Positions 27,134 through 37,150 are shown, numbered from the stretch's first letter. The stretch: 64,000 nucleotides of DNA from Pseudomonas synxantha BG33R (GCF_000263715.2 NZ_CM001514.1:544936-608935); one strand, 5' to 3'. Numbers and translations: made by a program. Notes: generated by a model from the letters alone, not told the origin.

Positions 27134-28891
27134 GTGGCATTGACGATTCTTGGCCTGTCCGGCGCCCTTAGCCATGATCCTTCCGCAGCCCTGTATATCG
27201 ACGGCAAGCTGATTGCGGCCGCCGAAGAAGAGCGCTTCGTACGCGACAAACATGCAAAGAACCGCATGCCCTACGAGTCGGCGAAGTTCTGCCTGGAACA
27301 GGCTGGCATCAAGCCTTCGGACGTTGACGTGGTGGCGATCCCATTCGCCCCGATCAGCCTGTTCGGCGAGGCACGCTGGCACTACGCCAAGCGCTATTGG
27401 TACGCCCCGGACCGCGCCCTCGACGCGATCCTGATGGGTAACCGTCGCTACAAGCGCTATCGCAACAAGATTGTCTGGTGCCTGGAACAGCTGGGCTTCG
27501 ATCCAAAGAAAATCAAGATCGAACCGGTTGAACACCACCTGGCCCACGCTTCCAGCGCCTACCACTGCTCGGGTTTCCAGGAAAAAACCGCGATCCTGGG
27601 CATCGACGGCAAAGGTGAGTACGCCACCACGTTCTTCGGTTACGGCGAAAACGGCAAGATCCACAAGATCAAGGAATTCTACGACCCGGATTCTCTCGGC
27701 GGCCTGTACGGTGCGATCACCGAGTTCCTCGGTTTCGAGATGCTCGACGGTGAGTTCAAAGTCATGGGCATGGCGCCGTACGGTGATGCCAGCAAGTACG
27801 ATTTCTCGCGTTTGGCGTCCTTTGAAAACGGCGAGCTGGTGATCAACACCGACTACGCCAACGTCATCGGCCTGCGTCGCTACAAAGAGAAGGGCAAGGG
27901 TTTCTACTTCTCGCCAAAACTGATCGAGTGGCTGGGCCCCAAGCGCGAAGGCGACATTGCCGACGAGCCGTACATCCACTACGCCGCCAGTATGCAGGCG
28001 TTGTTCGAGAAGCTGGCCTTGCAGATGATCGACCATTACCTGGGCGACATCCTCAAGGACACCGGCAAGCTGGCCTTCGCCGGCGGCTGTGCGCTGAACG
28101 TCAAGCTGAACCAGAAGATCATTGCCCGCGATGACGTCAAAGAGTTGTTCGTGCAGCCGGCGTCCGGTGATGCCGGCACGGCTGTCGGCGCGGCCGCCTA
28201 TGTATCCCACGCTCGTGGTGTACCGGTGGAGAAGATGGAGCACGTGTACCTCGGCCCGTCCTACAGCAACGAAGACGTGATCGCCGCTTGCGCCAGGCAC
28301 GAGAGCAAGCCGAACTGGCGCAAGATCGAAAACATGCCCAAGCGCATCGCCAAGATCATGGTCGACGGTAACCCGGTGGCCTGGTTTCAGGGCCGCATGG
28401 AGTTTGGCCCGCGTGCCTTGGGTGGTCGTTCTATCATCGGTTGCCCAAGCGCCACCGGCGTGGCTGACCGCATCAACCACCAGATCAAGTTCCGCGAGCG
28501 CTGGAGGCCTTTCTGCCCGTCGATGCTCGACACCGTGGCCCCGCAGATGATCAAGGTCGATCACCCGGCGCCGTTCATGACCTTCACCTTTGAAGTGTCG
28601 GAAGAGTGGAAGACCCGCGTGCCGGAAGTTGTGCATGAAGATGGGACGTCCCGCGCCCAGGTACTCAAGCGCGAATACAACCCGCGCTACTACGACATGA
28701 TGAAAGAGCTGGAAGTGCTGACCGGCAACGGCGTGTCCCTGAATACCTCGCTCAACCGTCGTGGCGAAGCGATGATCTGCTCGCCGACCGACGCGCTGAA
28801 CATGTTCTTCGGCTCGGACCTGCAGTACCTGATCATGGAAGACATCCTGGTCGTGAAAGACGGCGTGGACCCTTATGACGCCGTGGTTTAA
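27134..28891 (+). CDS. wapO: Carbamoyltransferase for LPS core (WapO-like)
   Basis: A 585-residue NodU/CmcH-family O-carbamoyltransferase. N-terminal half: HHLAHASSAYHCSGF and GIDGKGEYATTFF; C-terminal half: FQGRMEFGPRALGGRSI and SLNRRGEAMICSPTDAL, the family signatures. In P. aeruginosa the syntenic PA5005 (wapO) carbamoylates heptose II of the core; I infer the same here. GTG start (MALTILGLSG) with AGAGG ten bases upstream. The Mig-14-like gene begins immediately after the stop. Confidence 0.92.
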   Translation: MALTILGLSGALSHDPSAALYIDGKLIAAAEEERFVRDKHAKNRMPYESAKFCLEQAGIKPSDVDVVAIPFAPISLFGEARWHYAKRYWYAPDRALDAILMGNRRYKRYRNKIVWCLEQLGFDPKKIKIEPVEHHLAHASSAYHCSGFQEKTAILGIDGKGEYATTFFGYGENGKIHKIKEFYDPDSLGGLYGAITEFLGFEMLDGEFKVMGMAPYGDASKYDFSRLASFENGELVINTDYANVIGLRRYKEKGKGFYFSPKLIEWLGPKREGDIADEPYIHYAASMQALFEKLALQMIDHYLGDILKDTGKLAFAGGCALNVKLNQKIIARDDVKELFVQPASGDAGTAVGAAAYVSHARGVPVEKMEHVYLGPSYSNEDVIAACARHESKPNWRKIENMPKRIAKIMVDGNPVAWFQGRMEFGPRALGGRSIIGCPSATGVADRINHQIKFRERWRPFCPSMLDTVAPQMIKVDHPAPFMTFTFEVSEEWKTRVPEVVHEDGTSRAQVLKREYNPRYYDMMKELEVLTGNGVSLNTSLNRRGEAMICSPTDALNMFFGSDLQYLIMEDILVVKDGVDPYDAVV

Positions 28892-29788
28892 ATGCTGAAC
28901 CGCTTCCAGGGCTGGCGTGAACGTGGCTGGGCGCCTGTCGAGGCCGAGGTTTACGCCCAGGCCTGGCAGCGTTACGGCGGCAGCGTGGCGACCCACCCGC
29001 AGGTTATCGAGCGGTTGGCTGGCCTGGCGCAGATTCCGGTACGCTACCTGGGCTGGGAACACGGTGGCGAACTCAAGGGGGCGATAGCCACCTGGGGGCG
29101 CGATCTGGCTCTCTCCAAGGACGTGCTCAAGCGCACCGGCAAAAAAGGCCTGTTTGACCTGGGCAATGCCGAGGTCATCCTGCCGATTGCCGCGGATGCG
29201 CAGGTGCCGCTACGCCACCGGGCGCGCTACCTGTCGGCGTTGAACGAAGGGCGCGTCAGTACCCTCAAGCCCCAGGCCGAGCAATTGGCCATGGCGCGCA
29301 CTCCCGAAGAGCTGTCGAAGAAGTTTCGCTACAACCAGCGCCGCGAGTTGCGCCTGCTGGAAGAAGCGGGCGGCGTAGCGCGGGCGGTCAGTGAGTTCTC
29401 CAGCGTGGAGCTGGCGGCGATTTATTGCGATCTGTTCCAGCGTCGCTGGGGGTTCCCGGCGGCCGGCGCGGCGCGTTTGGCCGAGGTGCTGGAGCTGCTC
29501 AAGGAGTTTGTGTTCGGCTCGGTGCTGTTTCTCAATGACGCCGCGATTGCGGTGCAATTGGTGTATCAGGTGCAGTCCAATGAATGGTTCAGCGCCGAGT
29601 ACGTCAACGGCGGCGTCGACCCGCAAACCCGTGCGTTCAGCCCTGGCAGCGTGTTGAGTTTCCTCAATACCCAAAGCGCCTGGGAGCAGGCGCGGGCGGC
29701 GAACAAGTCGTTGCGCTTTTCCTTCGGTCGTTCCGACCGTGAGTATAAGGAGCGCTGGTGCAACCCGGTGCCGGTGTTCAGCGTATGA
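28892..29788 (+). CDS. Mig-14-like protein
   Basis: A 298-residue protein with a GNAT-like C-terminal half. KKGLFDLGNAEVILPI, KKFRYNQRRELRLLEEAGG and the C-terminal LRFSFGRSDREYKERWC resemble the Mig-14 family, linked to resistance to cationic peptides in Salmonella and P. aeruginosa. PAO1 has a Mig-14 homologue (PA5003) in this place. Start codon abuts the preceding stop, and its stop overlaps the next start (ATGA), so these three genes are one unit. The enzymatic activity is unknown. Confidence 0.78.
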   Translation: MLNRFQGWRERGWAPVEAEVYAQAWQRYGGSVATHPQVIERLAGLAQIPVRYLGWEHGGELKGAIATWGRDLALSKDVLKRTGKKGLFDLGNAEVILPIAADAQVPLRHRARYLSALNEGRVSTLKPQAEQLAMARTPEELSKKFRYNQRRELRLLEEAGGVARAVSEFSSVELAAIYCDLFQRRWGFPAAGAARLAEVLELLKEFVFGSVLFLNDAAIAVQLVYQVQSNEWFSAEYVNGGVDPQTRAFSPGSVLSFLNTQSAWEQARAANKSLRFSFGRSDREYKERWCNPVPVFSV

Positions 29789-31191
29789 GTCGCAAACAGC
29801 AACTGCTCAAGCGCCATCGGCGCAACAAGCGCATCGCGCTGTTGATCGGCTTGGCGGTGCTGGTTGCCACCGGTGTAATGGTGGCCTGGTGGTTGCCGCC
29901 GATGTTGGCGGTGTTGCTATGGGCGGCCCATGAAGCGTGGTTTGCCGATCACCTGTTCTACTCGCCCAGCGACCACTATGAGTACGCATTCCCGGCCGGC
30001 AGCGAGCAGCCCGGTTTGCGCCTGGAGTCGGGGCGGCTGTTGCTGGATGCGCCGCTGGCGAACGATGAAACCCTGATTATTGGCGTTGAGTTGAAAAGTT
30101 CGTGGCTCGGGCGCTTCCTAGACCCGGCGGTGGACCTGTTGGGCCTGGATTCAGCGGACCGCCAAACCTTTGAACGTGGTGTCAACGGGCGTCGCTATCT
30201 CAACCTGACCGGCGCTGCACAAGCACTGGCGGCGGGCAACATCAGCTTGCGCGGGCGCTTTTGCCGGATCAAGGGGCAGCCGATTCTGTGGCGTTTCCAC
30301 CAACCGGACTATCGCCAGCAACGTGTGATGGTGATCGCTCCTCACGCCGACGATGCCGAGCTGGCCGCGTTCAGCCTTTACAGTCAAGCGGCTGAAAGCT
30401 GGATCGTGACCCTGACTGCCGGGGAAATCGAAGCCGAGCACTATCAACAGATGGGCCTGCCCAAAGCTGAAGCATCCCGCCTCAAGGGCCGCTTGCGTGC
30501 CTGGGACAGCGTCGCGGTACCGCGTTGGGCCGGGGTGCCCGAATCACAATGCGTGCAGTTGGGTTACTTCTGCATGCAATTGCAGGCGATGCAGGCTGCG
30601 CCGGACCAGCCTCAGGCGTCGCGCGAAGCGGATTTGGCCGACACGCGGCTATTTCGCCAGTTCAACGGCTTTGCCCTGCCGGGTGATGCAGATGGCGCAC
30701 CGACCTGGCACAACCTGATCGCCGACCTGCGCGCACTGCTGCTCAAGGCGCGCCCTCAGGTGATCGTGTTGCCCACGCCATTGCTGGACCCCCACGCTGA
30801 CCACATCTGCGCCCATGCGGCGGTGCTTGAAGCTCTGCAGGGCCTGGAGTGGCAGCCCGACACGTTGCTCGGTTATGCCAACCACCTGCATGATAATGAC
30901 CGCTGGCCCATGGGTGACTCCGGTGCGGGGATGGCGCTGCCGCCACGTTTCGATTCATCGCCCGAGATGGTGCCGTGCAGCTTTGCACTCACTTTGAGCC
31001 AGCAGCAGGACAAGGCCATGGCCCTGGGCATGATGCACGACTTGCAGCCGCGCGCGCCGCTCAAGCGTCGGGTGCGCAAGTGGTTGCAGCAAGTGCTGGC
31101 CGGACGTAGTCCATCGCCTTACGGCGAGAACGAATTCTTTCGCAAAGCCGTGCGTCGTCACGAGCTGCTGTGGGTCCTCAAGCAGGACTGA
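29785..31191 (+). CDS. dnpA: PIG-L family deacetylase (DnpA-like)
   Basis: A 468-residue protein with an N-terminal membrane segment (about 20-55) and a PIG-L/LmbE zinc-hydrolase domain. Metal ligands are visible in APHADDAELAAF (near 186) and DPHADHICAHAAV (near 336). The syntenic PA5002 (DnpA) is a putative de-N-acetylase that affects antibiotic tolerance; the LPS setting suggests it acts on a core or O-antigen amino sugar. Start is the ATG overlapping the mig-14 stop. Confidence 0.85.
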   Translation: MSRKQQLLKRHRRNKRIALLIGLAVLVATGVMVAWWLPPMLAVLLWAAHEAWFADHLFYSPSDHYEYAFPAGSEQPGLRLESGRLLLDAPLANDETLIIGVELKSSWLGRFLDPAVDLLGLDSADRQTFERGVNGRRYLNLTGAAQALAAGNISLRGRFCRIKGQPILWRFHQPDYRQQRVMVIAPHADDAELAAFSLYSQAAESWIVTLTAGEIEAEHYQQMGLPKAEASRLKGRLRAWDSVAVPRWAGVPESQCVQLGYFCMQLQAMQAAPDQPQASREADLADTRLFRQFNGFALPGDADGAPTWHNLIADLRALLLKARPQVIVLPTPLLDPHADHICAHAAVLEALQGLEWQPDTLLGYANHLHDNDRWPMGDSGAGMALPPRFDSSPEMVPCSFALTLSQQQDKAMALGMMHDLQPRAPLKRRVRKWLQQVLAGRSPSPYGENEFFRKAVRRHELLWVLKQD

Positions 31192-31276
31192 AACCCTCTC
31201 GAAGGCAGGCCAGCGTGGGTCTGCCGCCCATTTTACCGGGCCGTGCGCCCGTAGCCAGATCGCTGCATGGAGAGTT

Positions 31277-32425
31277 ATGAAGCCGCGTTTCAAGGTTTTG
31301 CAGTTACAGCCGGACTACAACGTCAAGACCCATGACTTCGCCGACCTGGGTGAGCAAATCGTCAAATCCCTGCCGCCTGAACGCTTCGAGGTGACCTCCG
31401 GGTTTCTCAGTGGTCGTCCGCTGCCCGGCCAGCCCCTGAGCGTGGCTGAGCACTCCCACTATTTCGAGCTGCCGGAGAAGTCTCTCAAGGGCATTCGTTT
31501 TGGCGCCATGTGGCAGATCTACAAGTATTGCCGCGAGCAGAAGTTCGATGTGGTCATCTGTAACCGCTTCAAATCGGTGAACATGATGCTGTCGCTCAAT
31601 CGCTGGTTGAAAATCCCCCTGTGCATCGGTATCTCCCACGGTTTTGGCGAATATGCCCGTGGTTACCGTCGGCGTCAGACCCAGCGCTGGGTCAGCCCGG
31701 CCTGGCGTTTTGTCGGCGTGTCGGAAGCGGTGAAGGACTACCTGGTGGACCTCAACTGTGGGTTCACCCGCGAAAACACCAGCTACGTGACCAACGCTAT
31801 CGACATTCCCCAGGCAGAAGCCTTGCAGCTGTCCCGTGAGGACGCACGCAAGGCCCTGGGCCTGCCAATGGAAGCACGGATGATCGGCGCTCTGGGCCGT
31901 CTGGTGCCGATCAAGGGCCACACTCATCTGCTGCAGGCCTTCGCCACGCTCAAGGATAAATACCCTGAGGCGCAGGTGGGCATCATCGGTTCCGGTCGCG
32001 CCGAAGCCGATTTGCGTGCCGATATCGAACGCCTGGGCCTGACCGGCCGCGCGCATTTGCTGGGCTTTCGTGAAGACGGCATGAAGTACGTGCGCGGCTT
32101 CGACATCTGGACCATGCCGTCGCTGTTCGAGGGCTTGGGCCTGGCGCTGCTGGAAGGCATGAGCGGCCATCTGCCGGTGATTGCCTCCAACGGTCCGGCG
32201 ATGCTGCCCCTGGTGCAGGGCGCGGGTGGGCTGTCCCATGATCCGGGCAACGTCGAGCAACTGGCGGCAGCTCTGGATACGTATCTGGCGTTGAGCGATG
32301 AACAGCTGCGCGAAAAGGGTGAAGAGGTGTTCCGCTATCTGGAGGCCAACCACACCCTTGACGAGTTCAAGCACAAGTACCTGACCCTGATTGAAACCGG
32401 TTTGCGTGAAGTAGGTAGAGCATGA
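31277..32425 (+). CDS. GT4 glycosyltransferase (PA5001/Ssg-like)
   Basis: A 382-residue retaining glycosyltransferase. The N-terminal part contains ISHGFGEYARGYRRRQ; the C-terminal Rossmann part has GALGRLVPIKGHTHLLQAF and the donor-site PSLFEGLGLALLEGMSGHLPV. The place in the cluster corresponds to PAO1 PA5001 (ssg), a surface-sugar gene affecting O-antigen and phage sensitivity. GGAG precedes the ATG by a short spacer. Its stop overlaps the next start. Sugar specificity cannot be read from the sequence. Confidence 0.85.
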   Translation: MKPRFKVLQLQPDYNVKTHDFADLGEQIVKSLPPERFEVTSGFLSGRPLPGQPLSVAEHSHYFELPEKSLKGIRFGAMWQIYKYCREQKFDVVICNRFKSVNMMLSLNRWLKIPLCIGISHGFGEYARGYRRRQTQRWVSPAWRFVGVSEAVKDYLVDLNCGFTRENTSYVTNAIDIPQAEALQLSREDARKALGLPMEARMIGALGRLVPIKGHTHLLQAFATLKDKYPEAQVGIIGSGRAEADLRADIERLGLTGRAHLLGFREDGMKYVRGFDIWTMPSLFEGLGLALLEGMSGHLPVIASNGPAMLPLVQGAGGLSHDPGNVEQLAAALDTYLALSDEQLREKGEEVFRYLEANHTLDEFKHKYLTLIETGLREVGRA

Positions 32426-33303
32426 ATCAGCAACAGCCCCTGGTCTCGGTGATCATCGCTTCCTATAACCATGGCCAGTACATCGAACAGAGCATCCTCA
32501 GCGTGCTGGGGCAGACCTACACCAATATCGAACTGTTGGTGGTGGATGACGGTTCCAAGGATGACAGCGTTGAACGTATCCAGCGCTTGCAGGCCGAGCA
32601 CGGCTTTGATTTCCAGGTGCAGCAGAACCAGGGCCTCAGCGCCACCTTGAACGGTGCGATTGCCCGTGCCAAGGGTAGCCTGATCGCGCCGTTCGGCTCG
32701 GATGACATCATGTTGCCGGACCGTCTCGCCATCCAGGTTGCGTACATGGAAGGCAAGCCGAAGGTGGGCATGTGCGCCGGCAATATCGAGCTGATCGACG
32801 GTGACGGCAACCTGCACCCGGAGAAGAAGCAACGTCGCGACGTGCCGTTTCGCAGCCTCGACTTCGACGACATGTTCCTGGACCGCAAGCCCTTTCCGCC
32901 GGCGCCGACCATGCTGATTCGTCGCGACGTACTGGAGGAGGTCGGCGGGTTCGACCCGCAGATTCCCCTGGAGGACTTGCTGATCCAGCTGAAGATCACG
33001 GCTGCGGGCTATACCATCGACGCTTTGGGTGTGGTGATGGCCAAATATCGCCAGCACGCTACCAACACGTACAAGAACCACCGTTACATGATCCAGAACA
33101 TTCTCAAGACTTACGCATTGTTCAGCGATCACCCGGCCTATGATCAGGTGCGCTACAACTTCCTGAACTCAATGTTCCTCAAGACCGCCGACCGCGACCG
33201 CCCGTTGGCGCGCGAGATTCTCAAGCAGATCCCGTTGAAGTTCTGGGGGCGCAAGACCTTGCGTGGGTTGGTGAGGTTGTATCTGGCGCCGCTCAGGAAC
33301 TGA
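32422..33303 (+). CDS. GT2 glycosyltransferase (WapR-like position)
   Basis: A 293-residue GT-A fold transferase. The N-terminus has SVIIASYNHGQYIEQS, the nucleotide-binding VVDDGSKDDSVERI, and the metal-binding FGSDDIMLPDR. The PAO1 gene in this position is wapR (PA5000), the rhamnosyltransferase that makes the O-antigen-accepting core, so this may set the attachment point for O antigen. ATGA overlap with the preceding gene shows coupling. It converges on the ligase-kinase gene 19 bp away. Confidence 0.85.
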   Translation: MNQQQPLVSVIIASYNHGQYIEQSILSVLGQTYTNIELLVVDDGSKDDSVERIQRLQAEHGFDFQVQQNQGLSATLNGAIARAKGSLIAPFGSDDIMLPDRLAIQVAYMEGKPKVGMCAGNIELIDGDGNLHPEKKQRRDVPFRSLDFDDMFLDRKPFPPAPTMLIRRDVLEEVGGFDPQIPLEDLLIQLKITAAGYTIDALGVVMAKYRQHATNTYKNHRYMIQNILKTYALFSDHPAYDQVRYNFLNSMFLKTADRDRPLAREILKQIPLKFWGRKTLRGLVRLYLAPLRN

Positions 33304-33322
33304 AACGGCGCCATCCCTCCTA

Positions 33323-35200
33323 CTACAGGCCCTGTACCTGCTCGCGGATTTTCGCAGTGGCGGCCGGGCTTGCCACCGAGGCATACCCTTTGACCAGTTG
33401 TTCGAAATGCGTTTCGAACAGCCAGTTGCGGTCTTGTGGGTAGCGCTGCATGTGACGCAGGTTACGTTGGCGCAGCGCGTAACGCAGTGAAGAGGGGTAG
33501 ATGCGCAGGTCAGCGATGTCGATCAGGCCGAACTCGCCATCGTCCATCAACAACACATTGCCCAGGTGCAACGAGCGAAAGTACACCCCTCGCTCGTGCA
33601 ACTGCGCCATGAACCGGCCAAAACGCTCCACCAGTGATTCGCGCAGGCTGCTGTCCAGGCTTTGCAACGCTTGGCGCAAAGTCAGGCCGGGCAGGGGGGT
33701 GTAGGTGACGGCACTGCTGGCATCGGGCAAACGATACAGCCCGAGGATTTGCGGAGCGGGGATCCCCAGGGTACGCAGTTGCTCGCTGTTGCTGGCAAAG
33801 CGCTCGGAATAGGGGTTGAAACTGCCTGAGGTGTACCAGCGGCGGGGGCGGAACACCTTGAGGAAATTACCGTCTTGCAGGCGCAGTACTTTGGGGCCCA
33901 GGCCATCGGCTTCAATGACATGGGCGTTGCTGCACAGCTGCTCGAAAGCCGGGGCCTTGATGTTCTGTACCGGCATGCGCAGCAGGCTGCGGTGGCGCTG
34001 GGCGAGGCTCAGACCTGTGATAATTGCCAACGGAATCCAGAGTACGAACCAATGTTCCTTGGGCCGCGACAGAATGCCGCCGCCTTCGGTCAGGCCAGCG
34101 CCGATGCCATAGGCCAGCAGCGACGATGCCAGGATGAACAGCGGCTGTGCGCGCTCCTTCAGGCCCTTGTACAGGCCCCACCCGAGCATGAAGATCCACG
34201 GGATAAAGCCAATGATACCGACGTAGTAGAGCACCCCGAGCGCAAAGCTGTGGGGTTCGCGCAGTTGGTCGCCATCTGCCAGGGTCAGAAACAGTTCGGA
34301 GTCGTAACTGTGACCGATCCACGGGTGTTCGGCGATAAGCCGCAACGACATGCTCCACAGTTCAAGGCGGAATGAGCTGCCTCGTTCAGTGATCGATTCG
34401 GGGTAGAGCACCAGGAGCGCGACAGCACCCAGGACCATGCCGCCCAGAAGCAATGCCGAGCGGCGGTTGCGGCTGACAAAGCTCATCCACAGGATCGCCA
34501 GCGTCAACGCCACCAGCGGCGTGCGTGAGCCGGTCGCCAGCACCGCCGCCGCCATGATCGCCAGGGCCGGTACGCTGAACCACAATACCTTCAAGCGCTG
34601 GGTGGTCATGCAGGCGTACAGCCAATACACAGTGAAAAAACCAAAAAGGTGCGAGCTGAGCAACGGGTTGTCGAGGGCGCCAAGGCCGCCGATCATGCGC
34701 ATGCCGGGCTGGAATGATTTGACGAACACCACCAGGTTGCAAAGGCTTACCACCAGCGCAATGACGGCGGCACCAAAGAAGATCGGCTTGAACAGTTCAT
34801 TACGGTAATGCAGCAGGAGCCCGCAGCCGCCAAACAGCATGAAGGTATTGAGCGGCCGCTTGAAAAGGTCGGTATCGGAACTGGGCTCAGGGCTCCAGAG
34901 CAGGCTGGCCAAGGCCCAGGCGGAAAAGGCTAGAAAGGCGATAGCCAGGGGCTCTCGTAGCAGATCCCTGAGCTCCCGGGGGCGCATGCACAGTAAAAAC
35001 AAGGTCGGTACGCTGAACAGGATGTAGACGATCCGGTGCAGGACATTACGATTGCCGACGAAGAAAAGTGCACTCAGGAGCAGCAGCAAGCCAACAGGTA
35101 AAATCCAAAGGACCAGGAAGTCGAAAACGCGATTTGAGCCATAGATAAGGCGCTTGGAGTGCATACAGTAGAGCCATTCCACAAATAGAAAGCCAACCAT
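33323..35200 (-). CDS. waaL: O-antigen ligase WaaL fused to a kinase-like domain
   Basis: A 625-residue fusion. Residues 1-400 are a multi-membrane O-antigen ligase: about ten hydrophobic segments and a periplasmic part containing GHSYDSELFLTLADGDQLREP. Residues about 410-625 are a soluble kinase-like domain with an ATP-lysine candidate in FLKVFRPRR and a catalytic loop YFRSLHLGNVL around residue 540, followed by LIDIADL. In that loop Arg-Ser replaces the usual His-x-Asp pattern, so the catalytic Asp is missing. PAO1 has two separate genes here (waaL PA4999 and PA4998). The ligase joins O antigen to lipid A-core in the periplasm, while the kinase domain should lie in the cytoplasm. Confidence 0.88.
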   Translation of the reverse strand: MVGFLFVEWLYCMHSKRLIYGSNRVFDFLVLWILPVGLLLLLSALFFVGNRNVLHRIVYILFSVPTLFLLCMRPRELRDLLREPLAIAFLAFSAWALASLLWSPEPSSDTDLFKRPLNTFMLFGGCGLLLHYRNELFKPIFFGAAVIALVVSLCNLVVFVKSFQPGMRMIGGLGALDNPLLSSHLFGFFTVYWLYACMTTQRLKVLWFSVPALAIMAAAVLATGSRTPLVALTLAILWMSFVSRNRRSALLLGGMVLGAVALLVLYPESITERGSSFRLELWSMSLRLIAEHPWIGHSYDSELFLTLADGDQLREPHSFALGVLYYVGIIGFIPWIFMLGWGLYKGLKERAQPLFILASSLLAYGIGAGLTEGGGILSRPKEHWFVLWIPLAIITGLSLAQRHRSLLRMPVQNIKAPAFEQLCSNAHVIEADGLGPKVLRLQDGNFLKVFRPRRWYTSGSFNPYSERFASNSEQLRTLGIPAPQILGLYRLPDASSAVTYTPLPGLTLRQALQSLDSSLRESLVERFGRFMAQLHERGVYFRSLHLGNVLLMDDGEFGLIDIADLRIYPSSLRYALRQRNLRHMQRYPQDRNWLFETHFEQLVKGYASVASPAATAKIREQVQGL

Positions 35201-35321
35201 CTTAAGCTAGTGGCTATGTAATGTCGCCGGTCAGATCCAACCGGGCCGCGGGTATACCGGGTGCAAGTACAACAGAGAAGCTGTGCTAAAGTCAGCCTCC
35301 TTTTTCAAAACGCCGCGTGAT

Positions 35322-37127
35322 ATGACCGACTCCAGTCCGAGCGCAAGCCCTTCGAGCTTGAAAATATACTTCCGCCTGCTCAGTTACGTTAAGCCCTACA
35401 TGGGCTTGTTCGCGTTGAGTATCCTTGGATTTCTGATTTTCGCGTCGACCCAACCGATGCTGGGTTACATCCTCAAGTACTTTGTAGACGGCCTTTCCAA
35501 TCCGGAAGCCGTGTTGTTCCCCACCGTACCCTTCCTGCGCGATCTGCAACTGCTGCAGGCGGTGCCGCTGCTGATCATCCTGATCGCGGCCTGGCAGGGC
35601 CTGGGTTCGTTCCTGGGCAACTATCTGTTGGCCAAGGTCTCCCTGGGGCTGGTTCATGACCTGCGGGTGCAGTTGTTCAACAACTTGCTGACGCTGCCCA
35701 ACCGTTACTTCGATAACCACAACTCCGGGCACCTGATTTCCCGCATCACCTTCAACGTGACCATGGTCACAGGTGCGGCAACCGATGCCATCAAGGTGGT
35801 AATTCGCGAAGGCATGACGGTGATCTTCCTGTTCGCCTCCCTGCTGTACATGAACTGGCGCCTGACGCTGGTCATGATCGCGATCCTGCCGTTGATTGCG
35901 GTAATGGTCAGCACCGCCAGCAAGAAATTCCGCAAGCAGAGCAAGAAGATCCAGGTGGCCATGGGCGACGTGACCCACGTGGCCTCGGAAACCATCCAGG
36001 GCTACCGCGTAGTGCGCAGCTTTGGTGGCGAAGTCTACGAAGAGAAGCGCTTCCTCAAGGCCAGCCAGAGCAACACCAACAAGCAACTGCGCATGACCCG
36101 CACCGGGGCGATCTACACCCCGGCGCTGCAATTGGTGATCTACTCCGCCATGGCTGTGCTGATGTTCCTGGTCCTGTATCTGCGTGGCGATGCCTCGGCG
36201 GGTGACATGGTTGCCTACATCACCCTGGCCGGCTTGTTGCCCAAGCCGATCCGTCAACTCTCGGAGGTCAGCTCGACCATCCAAAAAGGTGTGGCGGGCG
36301 CAGAAAGCATCTTTGAACAGCTGGACGAAGACGTTGAGGTCGACCACGGCACCATCGAGCGCGACAAGGTCAATGGCCGCCTGGAAGTGCGCAATCTGAA
36401 CTTCACCTACCCAGGCACCGAACGCCATGTGCTCAAGGACATCAGCTTCACCGCGGAGCCTGGGCAGATGATCGCTCTGGTGGGCCGTTCAGGCAGCGGC
36501 AAGTCGACCCTGGCCAGCCTGATCCCGCGTTTCTACCACCATGAAAGCGGTGAGATCCTGCTCGATGGCGTAGAGATCGAAGACTACAAGCTGCTCAACC
36601 TGCGCAAGCATATTGCTCAGGTCACCCAGCACGTGACCCTGTTCAGCGACACCGTAACCAACAACATCGCCTACGGCGATCTGGCCGGTGCACCTCGTGC
36701 CGACGTTGAAGCGGCGGCGGCGGATGCCAATGCCAAGGACTTCATCGACCAGTTGCCCAAAGGCTTCGATACCCAGGTCGGTGAGAACGGCGTGCTGTTG
36801 TCCGGCGGCCAGCGTCAGCGCCTGGCGATTGCGCGCGCCTTGCTCAAGAACGCGCCGCTGCTGATTCTCGACGAGGCCACTTCGGCCCTTGATACCGAGT
36901 CCGAGCGGCATATCCAGGCGGCACTGGACAAAGTCATGCAAGGCCGTACGACCTTGGTGATCGCGCACCGATTGTCGACTATCGAGAAAGCCGACCTGAT
37001 TCTGGTGATGGATGACGGGCGGATTGTCGAGCGCGGCACCCACGGCGAGTTGCTGGCGCAGAACGGCTATTACGCTCGCCTGCATGCCATGGGGCTGGAT
37101 GCGCCGGTAGCGGCTGACATCACCTGA
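35322..37127 (+). CDS. msbA: Lipid A export ATP-binding/permease MsbA
   Basis: ABC exporter that flips lipid A-core to the periplasmic face. With the ATG at 35322 (MTDSSPSASPSSLKIYFR) it has 601 residues, the family length; a GTG at 35283 would add 13. Six membrane segments span about 20-310, followed by the ATPase domain: Walker A GRSGSGKST, signature LSGGQRQR, Walker B LLILDEATSALD and the H-loop IAHRLSTI. It lies between the ligase and hldE as in PAO1 (PA4997). Confidence 0.97.
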   Translation: MTDSSPSASPSSLKIYFRLLSYVKPYMGLFALSILGFLIFASTQPMLGYILKYFVDGLSNPEAVLFPTVPFLRDLQLLQAVPLLIILIAAWQGLGSFLGNYLLAKVSLGLVHDLRVQLFNNLLTLPNRYFDNHNSGHLISRITFNVTMVTGAATDAIKVVIREGMTVIFLFASLLYMNWRLTLVMIAILPLIAVMVSTASKKFRKQSKKIQVAMGDVTHVASETIQGYRVVRSFGGEVYEEKRFLKASQSNTNKQLRMTRTGAIYTPALQLVIYSAMAVLMFLVLYLRGDASAGDMVAYITLAGLLPKPIRQLSEVSSTIQKGVAGAESIFEQLDEDVEVDHGTIERDKVNGRLEVRNLNFTYPGTERHVLKDISFTAEPGQMIALVGRSGSGKSTLASLIPRFYHHESGEILLDGVEIEDYKLLNLRKHIAQVTQHVTLFSDTVTNNIAYGDLAGAPRADVEAAAADANAKDFIDQLPKGFDTQVGENGVLLSGGQRQRLAIARALLKNAPLLILDEATSALDTESERHIQAALDKVMQGRTTLVIAHRLSTIEKADLILVMDDGRIVERGTHGELLAQNGYYARLHAMGLDAPVAADIT

Positions 37128-37150
37128 TTCGACAGCGACACAGAGCTAAT

